From NCBI RefSeq assembly GCF_040703035.1, contig NZ_CP159996.1:2762001-2826000 (forward strand): 64,000 bases of DNA, in the 5' to 3' direction. Below are positions 52,403 through 61,347 of the stretch, one piece after another. The notes below the pieces were generated by a model. It was given only the letters and a program-made list of their open reading frames with translations, had not been told where the DNA came from and made no database searches. This DNA is from Terribacillus aidingensis. Lineage in GTDB: Bacteria; Bacillota; Bacilli; Bacillales; Amphibacillaceae. The translations under genes and the position numbers were made by a program. Every line of letters begins with the position of its first letter. Within the stretch, counting starts at the first letter, position 1.

Positions 52403-53377
52403 TTATTCTACAGACTGTGCGGCAGTGATAAGTGTAAGCTTGTACACATCATCTGCATTACAGCCGCGGGACAAATCGTTTACTGGTGCGTTCAGGCCTT
52501 GCAGGATCGGACCTACAGCATCGAAGTTACCTAGACGCTGAGCAATTTTGTAACCAATGTTACCTGCTTCGAGGCTTGGGAATACGAACACATTCGCATC
52601 ACCTTTCAATACAGCATCCGGCGCTTTTTTCGCAGCAACGGATGGTACGAAAGCTGCATCGAATTGGAATTCGCCATCGACCACTAGGTTAGGGTTTTTC
52701 TCTTTTGCAATCGCAAGCGCATCTGCTACTTTCTCTGTTTCCGGAGATTTAGCAGAACCTTTTGTGGAGAAGCTTAGCAATGCAACTTTCGGATCAATAC
52801 CAAACATAGCTGCTGTTTCAGCACTTGCTACAGCAATTTCTGCAAGATCCTGGCTGTCAGGTGCGATGTTGATGGCACAGTCACCGAAAACATAGCGCTC
52901 ATCTTCTCTTACCATTACGAATGCACCAGAAGTCTTTTTGTATCCTGGCTTCGTTTTGATGATTTGCAATGCTGGACGTACTGTATCCGCAGTAGAATGA
53001 GCCGCTCCGCTCACAAGACCATCAGCTTCACCAATATAAACAAGCATTGTACCGAAGTAATTTTCATCTTTTAGTAATTTCTTTGCATCTTCTTCTGTCG
53101 CTTTTCCTTTGCGGCGTTCCACGAACGCTGTAACCAGCTCATCGAATTTATCATACGTATCTGGATCAAGAATTGCTGCGCCGTGCAAGTCGATAGACAG
53201 TTCTTTTGCCTTCTGTTCCACTTGCTCTTTATTGCCGACCAAAATCGGTGCAATAATCCCCTCTTCGGCAAGCTTTCCTGCTGCTTCCAAAATACGTTCA
53301 TCCAAGCCTTCCGGCAAGACGATCTTTTTATTTTGACCTGTTACTTTTTCCCGCAATGTTTGAAATAAATCACTCAT
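52403..53377 (-). CDS. pta: Phosphate acetyltransferase
   Basis: 324 residues, the short (single-domain) Gram-positive form. Interconverts acetyl-CoA and acetyl phosphate in overflow metabolism. PTA core: VSGAAHSTADTVRPALQII, AINIAPDSQDLAEIA, and the C-terminal GCNADDVYKLTLITAAQS. Divergent from hemQ as in B. subtilis. No good cre site was seen in the 262-bp intergenic region. Confidence 0.97.
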   Translation of the reverse strand: MSDLFQTLREKVTGQNKKIVLPEGLDERILEAAGKLAEEGIIAPILVGNKEQVEQKAKELSIDLHGAAILDPDTYDKFDELVTAFVERRKGKATEEDAKKLLKDENYFGTMLVYIGEADGLVSGAAHSTADTVRPALQIIKTKPGYKKTSGAFVMVREDERYVFGDCAINIAPDSQDLAEIAVASAETAAMFGIDPKVALLSFSTKGSAKSPETEKVADALAIAKEKNPNLVVDGEFQFDAAFVPSVAAKKAPDAVLKGDANVFVFPSLEAGNIGYKIAQRLGNFDAVGPILQGLNAPVNDLSRGCNADDVYKLTLITAAQSVE

Positions 53378-53639
53378 CCTAAAACCCTCCTAGAATATGT
53401 CTGCATTTTCTATAGTAAATCTTTTTGTTTTACTTTTAAAGTCATATCAGCTGATGCTGATTTTTTTAATTAAAATAACCGCTTCTTTAGATGTTCCCAT
53501 TTCTGTCAAAGTATACACACCAGGCATACGGAACAGTTGATATAATAGAGGTGGGAACTAGAAAGCAGCGACTAGCATGATGAGATGTCGTTTGTGTTAC
53601 ACTATACAAAGAATGTGAACGAAAAAGGAGTGTTTAGGC

Positions 53640-54386
53640 ATGGCAGAAGCAGTAGAAACCATGGACGGCTGGTATTGCCTGCATGATTTCCGTGTAATGG
53701 ATTGGACAAGCTGGAAACTGGCTTCCGAGGATGTGCGTCAAGCAGCAATCGAGGAATATCAGAACTGGCTTTCAAATATGGAACAAGTTGAGGAAGCAAA
53801 AAACGGCAGTCAGCTTGTCTATAAAATAATTGGTCATAAAGCTGACCTGATGTTTATGATTATGCGTCCGACAATGGATGAATTGCAGGAGATCGAAACA
53901 GCTTTCGATAAGATGCAGATCGCATCTTTCATGACGAAAAGCTTCTCTTACTTATCTGTCGTCGAGCTCTCCAAATATATGAGCAAACCTGGTGTTGATA
54001 TCGAACAGAAACCAGAAGTACAAGCGCGTTTGAAACCAATTCTTCCTCGCTGGGATTATATGTGCTTCTACCCAATGGATAAACGTCGTATGAATGATGA
54101 CAACTGGTATTCACTCGAAAAAGATGCTCGCTCAAAACTTATGTATGAGCACAGCAAAACCGGACGTAAATACGCTGGGCAAATCAAACAAATCATCACA
54201 GGTTCGTTTGGTTTCGATGATTGGGAATGGGGCGTTACATTGTTTGCACACGATCCACTGCCAATCAAAAAGCTAGTGTATGAAATGCGATTCGACGAAG
54301 TGAGCGCACGTTACGGCGAATTCGGTGACTTCTATTTCGGAAATAAGCTGGATAAAGAAGCAGTATCCGACTACTTCCAAATTTAA
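53640..54386 (+). CDS. hemQ: Coproheme decarboxylase HemQ (YwfI)
   Basis: 248 residues. Last step of the coproporphyrin-dependent haem pathway: decarboxylates coproheme III to haem b. Chlorite-dismutase fold; proximal His in LMYEHSKTGRKYAG and the catalytic Tyr in YMCFYPMDKRR near residue 145. Complete. Confidence 0.95.
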   Translation: MAEAVETMDGWYCLHDFRVMDWTSWKLASEDVRQAAIEEYQNWLSNMEQVEEAKNGSQLVYKIIGHKADLMFMIMRPTMDELQEIETAFDKMQIASFMTKSFSYLSVVELSKYMSKPGVDIEQKPEVQARLKPILPRWDYMCFYPMDKRRMNDDNWYSLEKDARSKLMYEHSKTGRKYAGQIKQIITGSFGFDDWEWGVTLFAHDPLPIKKLVYEMRFDEVSARYGEFGDFYFGNKLDKEAVSDYFQI

Positions 54387-54421
54387 TGAAAGCTGGACCA
54401 ACTTGGTCCGGCTTTTTTTAT
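54387..54421 (+). terminator. Intrinsic terminator of hemQ
   Basis: Stem AAAGC-GGACCA/TGGTCC-GCTTT followed by TTTTTTT. The following stretch to gerQ (54422-54628) holds no gene I can support. Confidence 0.9.
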
Positions 54422-54628
54422 TCCTTTGTTCTACTCCCCTTCCAGGCTTCATATCATGTCAAAGAACAGGCATGAGTTCCTTAGACATGAGGTAAGGCGA
54501 TAACAGTTAAATGAAGGCCGGAGCATTTCTTGTATTCATGGTAGTCGTACGATCGAACACAATTCCTGCCTTCACAGTTTTAGCCAGCCAAAATGTCTTC
54601 TGAAAGGATATAGGAAAGGGGAATGAAA

Positions 54629-55111
54629 ATGAGCAAGAACCCGAATCAAGAAAACCAGTCTCCGAGCACCCCGCAGTATCAGGAACAGAGCCCGGCTTAT
54701 ACTTATCCGCAAGTCCCGAACTATAGCTACCCAACTCGTCAGCAAAACCAACCGTTTTTCCCGCAGCAGCAACAACAGCAACAAGTCCCGTCACAAGTTC
54801 AAGGCGGAGGGCCAGCAGGACCAGGACTGCCAGTTGAGCAGTCTTATATCGAGAACATTCTGCGTCTGAATCGAAATAAGCTGGCCACCGTGTATATGAC
54901 CTTCGAAAACAATGACCGTTGGAACGCAAAAATCTTCAAAGGCGTGATCGAGGCTGCTGGTCGTGATCATCTAATCTTACGTGATCCAGAGAACAACCGG
55001 CGTTACTTATTATTGATGGTCTATCTCGATTATGTAACATTCGATGAACCGCTTAATTATAGTTACCCTTTTGGCAATCCAGGCGGCACTGCAACTTATC
55101 CACCACGATAA
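54629..55111 (+). CDS. gerQ: Spore coat protein GerQ
   Basis: 160 residues. Needed with CwlJ for cortex lysis in germination and crosslinked by transglutaminase Tgl. N-terminal half low complexity and rich in Gln/Pro/Tyr, with a seven-Gln tract; C-terminal conserved domain (YIENILRLNRNKLATVYMTF, LLLMVYLDYVTFDEP). ATG 54629 is seven bases after AAAGGGG; ATG 54623 touches that site. Confidence 0.93.
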   Translation: MSKNPNQENQSPSTPQYQEQSPAYTYPQVPNYSYPTRQQNQPFFPQQQQQQQVPSQVQGGGPAGPGLPVEQSYIENILRLNRNKLATVYMTFENNDRWNAKIFKGVIEAAGRDHLILRDPENNRRYLLLMVYLDYVTFDEPLNYSYPFGNPGGTATYPPR

Positions 55112-55140
55112 AAAACCTCTGCTTCGGCAGAGGTTTTTTC
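55110..55140. terminator. Bidirectional terminator between gerQ and ywdK
   Basis: AAAAAACCTCTGC/GCAGAGGTTTTTT stem closed by the stable TTCG tetraloop. Confidence 0.95.
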
Positions 55141-55141
55141 C

Positions 55142-55510
55142 TTATAAATATTTAATTGCTGAATAGCCTAGCAGCACCCATCCGATCAGGAATGCCACAC
55201 CACCGACAGGTGTAATGATAGCAAAGATCGTGATTCCGCTGACAGCATATATGTAAAGCGTTCCTGAAAATAGCAGGATGCCCGCGATAAAGAAACCGCC
55301 AGCAGTCGTCAAACTGCCTGCTTGGATCTTTTGCAGCAATAATGCTACTCCGATGATCGCCACTGTATGGAACATTTGATATTGAACTGCTTTTTCCCAC
55401 GTGGCAATTGCCTTCTCTGACAATCTTCCTTCCAGTCCGTGCGCTCCGAATGCTCCAAGTGCTACAGTAAGGAACCCACTTATAGCTCCGATTATGAGTA
55501 ATGCTTTCAT
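55142..55510 (-). CDS. ywdK: YwdK family membrane protein (DUF423)
   Basis: 122 residues, four membrane helices, with the family motif LGAFGAHGLEGRLS and the quartet WEKAVQYQMFHTVA. Function unknown. Lies 17 bp after ywdI, probably one unit, next to gerQ as in B. subtilis. Confidence 0.92.
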   Translation of the reverse strand: MKALLIIGAISGFLTVALGAFGAHGLEGRLSEKAIATWEKAVQYQMFHTVAIIGVALLLQKIQAGSLTTAGGFFIAGILLFSGTLYIYAVSGITIFAIITPVGGVAFLIGWVLLGYSAIKYL

Positions 55511-55527
55511 TTTTCTGCTCCTTTATA

Positions 55528-55845
55528 TCAAAAATCGAACAATGACTTACCGTTCGATTCTTCATCATCATCTTCAAATGCTTTTTTGGGCGGCTGCTGG
55601 GCCGGCCATTCCCCTGTCATCGCTGCCCATTCAGCTGCTGATGGGCTTACTGCTGCTTCTGACGGTTTAGACACCTTAGGCACCTGCGTTTTGACTGGAT
55701 GCTCTGAACGCTCAATTTGCAAAAACAAGTCACACATCGAACGGACCGCCCGAACGTGTTCCCGCTGCTTTTGTACATCCTTAAGGTCCAATGCCCTTTC
55801 CAGCTCCTCTTTCATATGCCGAAGCACTGCTTCTTCACTTAACAA
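55528..55845 (-). CDS. ywdI: YwdI family protein (DUF5327)
   Basis: About 105 residues. N-terminal helical part (SEEAVLRHMKEELERALDL, REHVRAVRSMCDLFL) and an acidic, disordered tail ending KSLFDF. Function unknown; named by locus and general form. TTG 55845 is seven bases after GGAGGT; ATG 55860 or a longer form to 55962 are possible but the long form has no site. Confidence 0.75.
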   Translation of the reverse strand: MLSEEAVLRHMKEELERALDLKDVQKQREHVRAVRSMCDLFLQIERSEHPVKTQVPKVSKPSEAAVSPSAAEWAAMTGEWPAQQPPKKAFEDDDEESNGKSLFDF

Positions 55846-55990
55846 GTCGAACACCTCCATCGTTTTGCTGCTACATGCATTATAACAGATATAAAAGGAA
55901 ATATTTAATCCCGAAACAAGAACACATGTTCCTTTTTGTTGAAAAATTGGTATACTGTTCATAACATATTCAAAAATAGGAGGTTAATAA

Positions 55991-57007
55991 GTGAAGACAG
56001 ACGATATAGAAAAATTGATGCTATCGGATGGAATTACAGGTTTAAGTATGGCTTATATGGAGACTGGTCATTCTTTACAATCCTTTTGTGCCGGTTATGC
56101 AGATCAAGTGACAAGAAGAACAATTAACAGTTCCACTGCTTTTCATGCTTGCTCTATGAGTAAATTGGTTACAGCCTTTCTCATCCTCACTCTTGTTTCC
56201 AAGGACAAGCTCCCATTAGATGCTAATGTTAATGACCTGCTATGTAAGTGGAAATTGAAAGATACTTATTATAACGCACCTAGTCTAAGGCAACTGCTGC
56301 AACATCAAGGCGGCATCATTGATCCGGAACACAGTTTTCCAGCTCTTCCTTTCGATTCAGCTTTATTCAGCACGGCTGAGCTTTTGGAAGGCACAACAAT
56401 AGCATGCGCAAGGCGCATTGTGACCGAACAAGAACCCAGCACAGTTTTCTCCTATAGTGATGCAGGTTATATGATTGTACAGCTTGCATTGGAAGATATA
56501 TATAACAAGCCCTTCAAAGCACTTATGGAAACATACGTGTTAGATCCCCTAGGAATGAAGAACAGCTTCTATCACGATTCTCTGCGTCACCCATTTGCTT
56601 ATGGACATCAGAATCTGAACCCAATCCCTAGTCTATATCCTTATTACCCGTATGATGCCGCTTGCGGTTTGTGGACAACACCGACAGATGCAATGAAGCT
56701 AGTTGTTGCATTCCACGAGTCCTTAAAGGGATCTTCCTCCGCTTTCATTGACAAGCAGGATGCGGAGGAGTTACTCCAGTCTAATAGCGAAATTCCTTAT
56801 GCAGGATTGGGAGTCTTCTTGGAAAGTATTGAAGGAACTGTGGAATATTCTGCGCTCGGCTGGGGAGAGGGATTTCAGTGCCTGCTAGCAGGAAAACCGG
56901 AAACAGGAGATGCGCTTATATGCATGATCAATACCGATCCTGGCAAACATCAAATGGAAACCATTCTTGGCGACATTTATAAACGTTCTTCCCTAGCCAG
57001 AAAATAA
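55991..57007 (+). CDS. Beta-lactamase-fold serine hydrolase (COG1680)
   Basis: 338 residues, no signal peptide, so cytoplasmic. SxxK at Ser55-Lys58 (ACSMSKLV), second motif YSD in FSYSDAGYM (usual YxN/YxS), and third motif replaced by GWGEG (usual HTG/KTG). LGMKNSF and ACGLWTTPTDAMKL are typical of class C-like esterases and D-peptidases. Substrate unknown. GTG 55991 lies seven bases after AGGAGG. Not present at this place in B. subtilis. Confidence 0.8.
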   Translation: MKTDDIEKLMLSDGITGLSMAYMETGHSLQSFCAGYADQVTRRTINSSTAFHACSMSKLVTAFLILTLVSKDKLPLDANVNDLLCKWKLKDTYYNAPSLRQLLQHQGGIIDPEHSFPALPFDSALFSTAELLEGTTIACARRIVTEQEPSTVFSYSDAGYMIVQLALEDIYNKPFKALMETYVLDPLGMKNSFYHDSLRHPFAYGHQNLNPIPSLYPYYPYDAACGLWTTPTDAMKLVVAFHESLKGSSSAFIDKQDAEELLQSNSEIPYAGLGVFLESIEGTVEYSALGWGEGFQCLLAGKPETGDALICMINTDPGKHQMETILGDIYKRSSLARK

Positions 57008-57034
57008 AAAGACCCGCCGTATGGCGGGTCTTCT
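57006..57034. terminator. Bidirectional terminator after the serine hydrolase
   Basis: Stem AGACCCGCC/GGCGGGTCT, GTAT loop; just before the stop of the small minus-strand ORF. Confidence 0.9.
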
Positions 57035-57035
57035 G

Positions 57036-57176
57036 TTATTGCGCTTGCTTTAGTATATCTAATTGTTCGGCGACATATTGTTCATGCATCCATTTCAAGA
57101 AATCATATTCTGTGGCTGTGGAAGGGCGCTTCATGTCCTGTTCCACCTGGTCGACAAAAGATAAAAAGCTAATCAT
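57036..57176 (-). CDS. Small ORF, 46 residues, unrecognised
   Basis: ATG 57176 lies six bases after the strong Shine-Dalgarno GAGGAGGTAA, and the stop abuts a terminator. The product starts MISFLSFVDQVEQDMKRPST and ends LDILKQAQ; it is mainly amphipathic helix with aromatic residues (EYDFLKWMHEQY). No family recognised. Perfect ribosome site and terminator make a real gene likely. Confidence 0.7.
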   Translation of the reverse strand: MISFLSFVDQVEQDMKRPSTATEYDFLKWMHEQYVAEQLDILKQAQ

Positions 57177-57288
57177 TGCTAATTACCTCCTCTGGTTATA
57201 CCTCTATCATCATTCTAATAGAGAATTGGATGCTTGACAACAAATTTTCAAAATATTCACGACAAATTAATAGTTCTATACAAATTTA

Positions 57289-57594
57289 TCAATCTTCCTT
57301 ATTTTGCAAACGCAGCTCCAAATGACTGATTCGCTGCTTCAAGGCATCAACATCTGCTTTCGTGGCAAGTCCCAGGTCATGGACTTTTTTCTGCATATTC
57401 TCTTGATTCTTCTCGTTCCATTCATTGGATTTGGCTTCTCCCTTATCTACAAAGCGCTGGATCAAATCCTTCGCTTGCTGTGGTGTTATCTCTCCCTTCG
57501 CCACAAGCTCTTTCAATTTAGCATCCAGCTTTTCCTTCCCAGCCAAAGCAGCACCAACACCTAAAAGAAATCCTTTTCGTAACAAATCCGCCAT
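57289..57594 (-). CDS. Phasin-like protein (COG3937 type)
   Basis: 101 residues. N-terminal hydrophobic patch (LLRKGFLLGVGAALAGK) followed by coiled-coil helices (KLKELVAKGEITPQQAKDL, DVDALKQRISHLELRL). Such proteins are named polyhydroxyalkanoate-synthesis regulators, but their role in Firmicutes is unproven. Starts two bases after the ubiB-like stop; its site AGGAGG is inside that gene, so they are coupled. Confidence 0.75.
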   Translation of the reverse strand: MADLLRKGFLLGVGAALAGKEKLDAKLKELVAKGEITPQQAKDLIQRFVDKGEAKSNEWNEKNQENMQKKVHDLGLATKADVDALKQRISHLELRLQNKED

Positions 57595-57596
57595 TA

Positions 57597-59246
57597 TCAT
57601 AACCTCCTAGTTTTATTTATGGATCTAAGCAGCAGAACATGCTTGATGAAGAGAATTAACCATAATCCAAAGAAAATGAATGTCAGGATGAACCCGACGA
57701 GGACGAGCCATAATGTATGGTGGATGATTCCTTGGATGCCAGTGTATGTCGAACCTGCCGTCAAAGCGAGTAACAGAACCGTATAAAAGAAGTAAAATTG
57801 GTGCAGCAGCTGGTTCTTTTGCTTATCCCTTTCCCAGCCGCGCTGCTTCTCTCCGTCAGTGAGCCAGTCGACGAGTGCTCTTGGCATCGACAGGAATGGA
57901 CGAAGTGAATTAGTAATGATACCAGTATAAATGGAGCTATGTTTTTTCGACCCTCTCATCCACCGCAGGATGACGGGTTTCCCCCATTCTACTAAATCTG
58001 CTTGCGGATAAATGACAGCCACCAGGCCAATTGCCAAGAAAACTGCCCGTCCGAGGAAAGCGAAATCTGCCGGGAGCTGGATCGGCTGTTCCTTTACGAT
58101 CACCTGCAGCTCCTCCATCAGCTGCAAGAAGGATTCAGTATCTCCTACATCCAGCTGCCCGCCCTTATACAGGTCCACTGTTTTCCGAAGTATCCGTTTC
58201 ACTTTCTCCGAATCTGCTGACGGAAGCAAAAACTCCATTTTGTAAAGGGCTTGAATGACAGCCTCATAATCATCGAGTACGATGCCCTGGATAGCCTCCC
58301 GTAAGTATTCCGTGTCCGTTGCTCTAATCTCACCGACCATACCAAAATCGAGCAGTACGATTTTCCCGTCAGGCTGAACAATGATATTGCCTGCATGAGG
58401 ATCAGCATGGAATATACCGCTGTTTAGAAACTGATCTGAAAAGAATTGAAAAAGTGCTTTGGCTACTTGCTCACGGGGGATCTTCTGGGCATCCAGATAA
58501 TCTGTATCCGTCACTTTCCGCCCCTCTACCCAGTCCATCACAAGTACTCTGCCCGTGCAGAGCTCAGGATAATAATCAGGTACTCTGATATCAGGATTTC
58601 CTTTGTACCGTTTCCGGAAATAATCCGCATGCTCCAGTTCTTTCCTGAAATCCAATTCCCGGCTGATGATGGTTACTACTTCCGCGTATAAAGCCTTCAA
58701 GTCCGATTTCTTACCGATACTCGTAAATCTTCGGAGGAGGTAAAAAATGATTCGGAGCGCTTTGAAATCCATATGGAAGATCTGCCTGACATTGTGCCGC
58801 TGGACCTTGACCGCAATCTTCCGACCGTTCTGCAAGTATGCCTCGTACACTTCGCCGATAGAAGCAGAAGCAACTGCTTTAGGGTTCAGATGCACAATCT
58901 CCGTTTCATAGCGGCCGCCAAGCTCTTCCTTTAATATTGCTTCCGAATGTGTAAATGATGTCGGCTTTACCCTGTCGACGAGGCCTTCCATCTCCCGGAT
59001 GAACACTTTTGGCAGCAAATCAGCACGCGAACTGAGAAACTGGCCTAACTTGATCAGCAATCCGCCCTTCTTCTCCGCCATTTTCCGATATTCCCGCGCC
59101 TGCTTGGTCAGTAATGCTTCCCATTCCTGTTTATCCTGTTCATCCCATACACGGCTATGCAGCAGGTAAAACCAATAGATCTGCACCATAAATCGGATAA
59201 CCATCCACACGATAGCCATAATACGACGGGTGGATTTGACACGCAT
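57597..59246 (-). CDS. UbiB/AarF (ABC1) family protein kinase-like ATPase
   Basis: 549 residues. N-terminal KxGQ motif (GLLIKLGQFLSSRADLLP), Ala-rich loop AVASASIGEVYEAY, Lys in KIAVKVQRH, catalytic HADPHAGNI and metal-binding LDFGMVGE; two C-terminal membrane helices (about 497-545). The family supports isoprenoid quinone synthesis or lipid handling in membranes. ATG 59246 after GAGG; GTG 59252 is close. Confidence 0.9.
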   Translation of the reverse strand: MRVKSTRRIMAIVWMVIRFMVQIYWFYLLHSRVWDEQDKQEWEALLTKQAREYRKMAEKKGGLLIKLGQFLSSRADLLPKVFIREMEGLVDRVKPTSFTHSEAILKEELGGRYETEIVHLNPKAVASASIGEVYEAYLQNGRKIAVKVQRHNVRQIFHMDFKALRIIFYLLRRFTSIGKKSDLKALYAEVVTIISRELDFRKELEHADYFRKRYKGNPDIRVPDYYPELCTGRVLVMDWVEGRKVTDTDYLDAQKIPREQVAKALFQFFSDQFLNSGIFHADPHAGNIIVQPDGKIVLLDFGMVGEIRATDTEYLREAIQGIVLDDYEAVIQALYKMEFLLPSADSEKVKRILRKTVDLYKGGQLDVGDTESFLQLMEELQVIVKEQPIQLPADFAFLGRAVFLAIGLVAVIYPQADLVEWGKPVILRWMRGSKKHSSIYTGIITNSLRPFLSMPRALVDWLTDGEKQRGWERDKQKNQLLHQFYFFYTVLLLALTAGSTYTGIQGIIHHTLWLVLVGFILTFIFFGLWLILFIKHVLLLRSINKTRRL

Positions 59247-59401
59247 GCACACACCTCATTTTCAGACAATTGCCTTCTTTCTTGCTATTTTCTATTATAG
59301 CTAGTACTTCTCTTGCTTGTCTATTAACCTGTGGCTGTGTCGAAAAACGTAAAAATAGTAGTTTTATAAATATTTTTTAATAAAACAGTTTATTTTTTCT
59401 C

Positions 59402-59415
59402 AGAAAACGCTTACA
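59402..59415 (+). promoter_or_regulatory. cre-like site before the AraC regulator
   Basis: AGAAAACGCTTACA agrees with the CcpA consensus TGWAANCGNTNWCA at all positions but the first. It overlaps a possible -10 TACAAT (59412-59417). Suggests carbon-catabolite control of the gene at 59469. Confidence 0.55.
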
Positions 59416-59468
59416 ATATTGATATATAAGACTGATGGTAAACCAAAAACCCTTAACGGAGGTATAGT

Positions 59469-60206
59469 ATGTCTAGCATATCTAAAAATGCTGTTCTGCC
59501 TGAAAAACGTTCCGTCGAAAATACTAAGTCAAACAAACAATTTTTGTACCCTTCTTACCTGCTTGAAAACCAGCTGATGGATGCTGTATCCGATGGTGAT
59601 TTGAACGGGGCATTATCTATAATTGAAAGCCTATCCACTTCAGAACGCCCGAAGTATGCCTTTCAACCATTACGTTCTGCCAAGAACCAATTGATCAGCA
59701 TTTGTACGCTCTACACACGTGCTATCTTAAGAGGCGGCGCTTCCCAAGAAGTAGCATCGAGCCTCAATATGACTTATATGCTTGAAATCGAGAACTGCCA
59801 GACAGAGCAGGAACTTTCAGAATTGGAATATGATATGCTCGTCCGTTTCATCGAAGGCTTGAATAAAAGCAGAGCTACACAATACTCCAACATCATCAAT
59901 GAAGCTATCGGCTATATTCAGTCACATATCTTGGAAGATTTGAGCTTACAGGCAATCAGCTCTCACTGCAATGTGAATCCGAGCTACCTTTCCCATCTAT
60001 TCAAAAAAGAAGTTGGCGTTTCCACAGTCCAATTCATCAATCAAAAGAAGATTGAGGAGGCCAAATACTTCCTGCTTCATACAAACCAATCGATTGCTGA
60101 TTTGGCTAAGAAGTTCAACTTCTGCAACCAAAGCTATTTCACGGCACAATTCAAGTTCTATACATCCATGACTCCAAAACAATTTCGCGACTCACGCGCA
60201 ATTTAA
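59469..60206 (+). CDS. AraC-family transcriptional regulator
   Basis: 245 residues. C-terminal double helix-turn-helix about 145-240 (LSLQAISSHCNVNPSYLSHL and the second with FNFCNQSYFTAQFKFYTSM, ending TPKQFRDS). The N-terminal half is helical, with TRAILRGGASQEVASSLN, seen in one AraC group of Gram-positives; no sugar-binding cupin. Target unknown, but the neighbours do not suggest a pathway. ATG 59469 behind GGAGG. Confidence 0.88.
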   Translation: MSSISKNAVLPEKRSVENTKSNKQFLYPSYLLENQLMDAVSDGDLNGALSIIESLSTSERPKYAFQPLRSAKNQLISICTLYTRAILRGGASQEVASSLNMTYMLEIENCQTEQELSELEYDMLVRFIEGLNKSRATQYSNIINEAIGYIQSHILEDLSLQAISSHCNVNPSYLSHLFKKEVGVSTVQFINQKKIEEAKYFLLHTNQSIADLAKKFNFCNQSYFTAQFKFYTSMTPKQFRDSRAI

Positions 60207-60242
60207 AAATACCGCACAGGATAACCTGTGCGGTATTTTTAT
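60205..60242. terminator. Bidirectional terminator after the AraC gene
   Basis: AAATACCGCACAGG/CCTGTGCGGTATTT stem with ATAA loop, between convergent genes. Confidence 0.95.
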
Positions 60243-61198
60243 GGGCTTTTCAGCTCTATCAACGGTTTCCATATCCGCAGCATCCAGCGCTGGGAAAGTA
60301 CCAGTACAATGCTTAGTGTGACAATCAGGAGACCTAACACATCCAGACTATTGCTTACTTCGAACAAATCATCCACCCTGATCCACTGAATGAAGAATCC
60401 GTGCAGGAGATAAACATACAGTGTTCGCTGTCCATACTTCGTAAAAGCCATTTCTTTGTTTGGTACAAGCGACAGCACGCTTATCATTATCAGCCCTGAA
60501 AACATATAGACCAACAAACGGATCAATCCGCCTGCTTCCCCTGCTCCTAAAACTGCATAAGATTTCGATCCGAGCAGCCAGTCAGTCGGGAAGTCAGGGT
60601 AGAGATAAAATAAAGCACCTGCTGCCAGCAGCAGCAGTCCGCCTCCTATCCTGACAGGCAAACTCCGAAGTACGGCAAGCTGATCCTTTGTCACCCAATA
60701 TCCGATTAAGAAAAACGGAAAGAAAACAAATGTCCTGGAAAGGCTCATTGCTCCTCCAATTTCATTAAAGTAACCCACTAACAAACCGATGAACACTGCT
60801 AGCAGAATACCAAGGCTGGGACGTATCCTTTTGTATGGAATAAGCAGTATATGCCAGCAGAACAAGCTAAGTAAAAACCACAGCGCCCATTGCGGCACAA
60901 GAATGGATTCCATCCAGCCCTCTTTTCCGATCATGTAATAGTAAAACGTGTAGATGACTTGGAAAAACAAAAACGGTAAAAGCAGCTTTTTCGCGAGTTT
61001 TTCAATGGCAGCTTTATTGCCTGCTCCCCTTGCAAAGAAACCAGCCAAAAAGATAAAAATAGGCATGTGAAAGGTATATATCATTGTATAGCTCCATTGC
61101 AGGAATAACATGTCCTGATACGGCTGAATTAGATGTCCGAATACGACAAAGGCAATCATAAGCAATCTTGCATTATCAAAATACGCATCGCGTTCCAT
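60239..61198 (-). CDS. Membrane acyltransferase (acyltransferase 3 family, COG3594)
   Basis: 319 residues with about ten helices. The conserved start RDAYFDNARLLMIAFVVFGH (His after helix 1), the YTFHMPIFIFLAGFFARG segment and the C-terminal YVYLLHGFF are typical of O-acetylases of fucose or wall sugars. Substrate unknown. ATG at 61198. Confidence 0.88.
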   Translation of the reverse strand: MERDAYFDNARLLMIAFVVFGHLIQPYQDMLFLQWSYTMIYTFHMPIFIFLAGFFARGAGNKAAIEKLAKKLLLPFLFFQVIYTFYYYMIGKEGWMESILVPQWALWFLLSLFCWHILLIPYKRIRPSLGILLAVFIGLLVGYFNEIGGAMSLSRTFVFFPFFLIGYWVTKDQLAVLRSLPVRIGGGLLLLAAGALFYLYPDFPTDWLLGSKSYAVLGAGEAGGLIRLLVYMFSGLIMISVLSLVPNKEMAFTKYGQRTLYVYLLHGFFIQWIRVDDLFEVSNSLDVLGLLIVTLSIVLVLSQRWMLRIWKPLIELKSP

Positions 61199-61347
61199 TC
61201 TATCGCTTCCTTCTTCCGGATGTATTCTTCCATAGTAAGGAGCACGGAGCAGAAACGCTATAGCGGACGCGGCTTCTTCATCTACTTGTTAGCCGGCTGT
61301 CAAGATGCTGTCATATACGACATCCGTGTGTAAAAAGAAGGGCAGAA

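Noticed and set aside
53378..53639. cre site before pta
   Set aside because: Best candidate near CCGCTTC has about five mismatches to the consensus.
54511..54603. 30-codon plus-strand ORF before gerQ
   Set aside because: Hydrophobic start but the Shine-Dalgarno is 13 bases away and no homologue is known; too little evidence.
54507..54929. 140-codon minus-strand ORF over the gerQ start
   Set aside because: Antisense to the well-supported gerQ and fed by its Gln-rich codons; no ribosome site.
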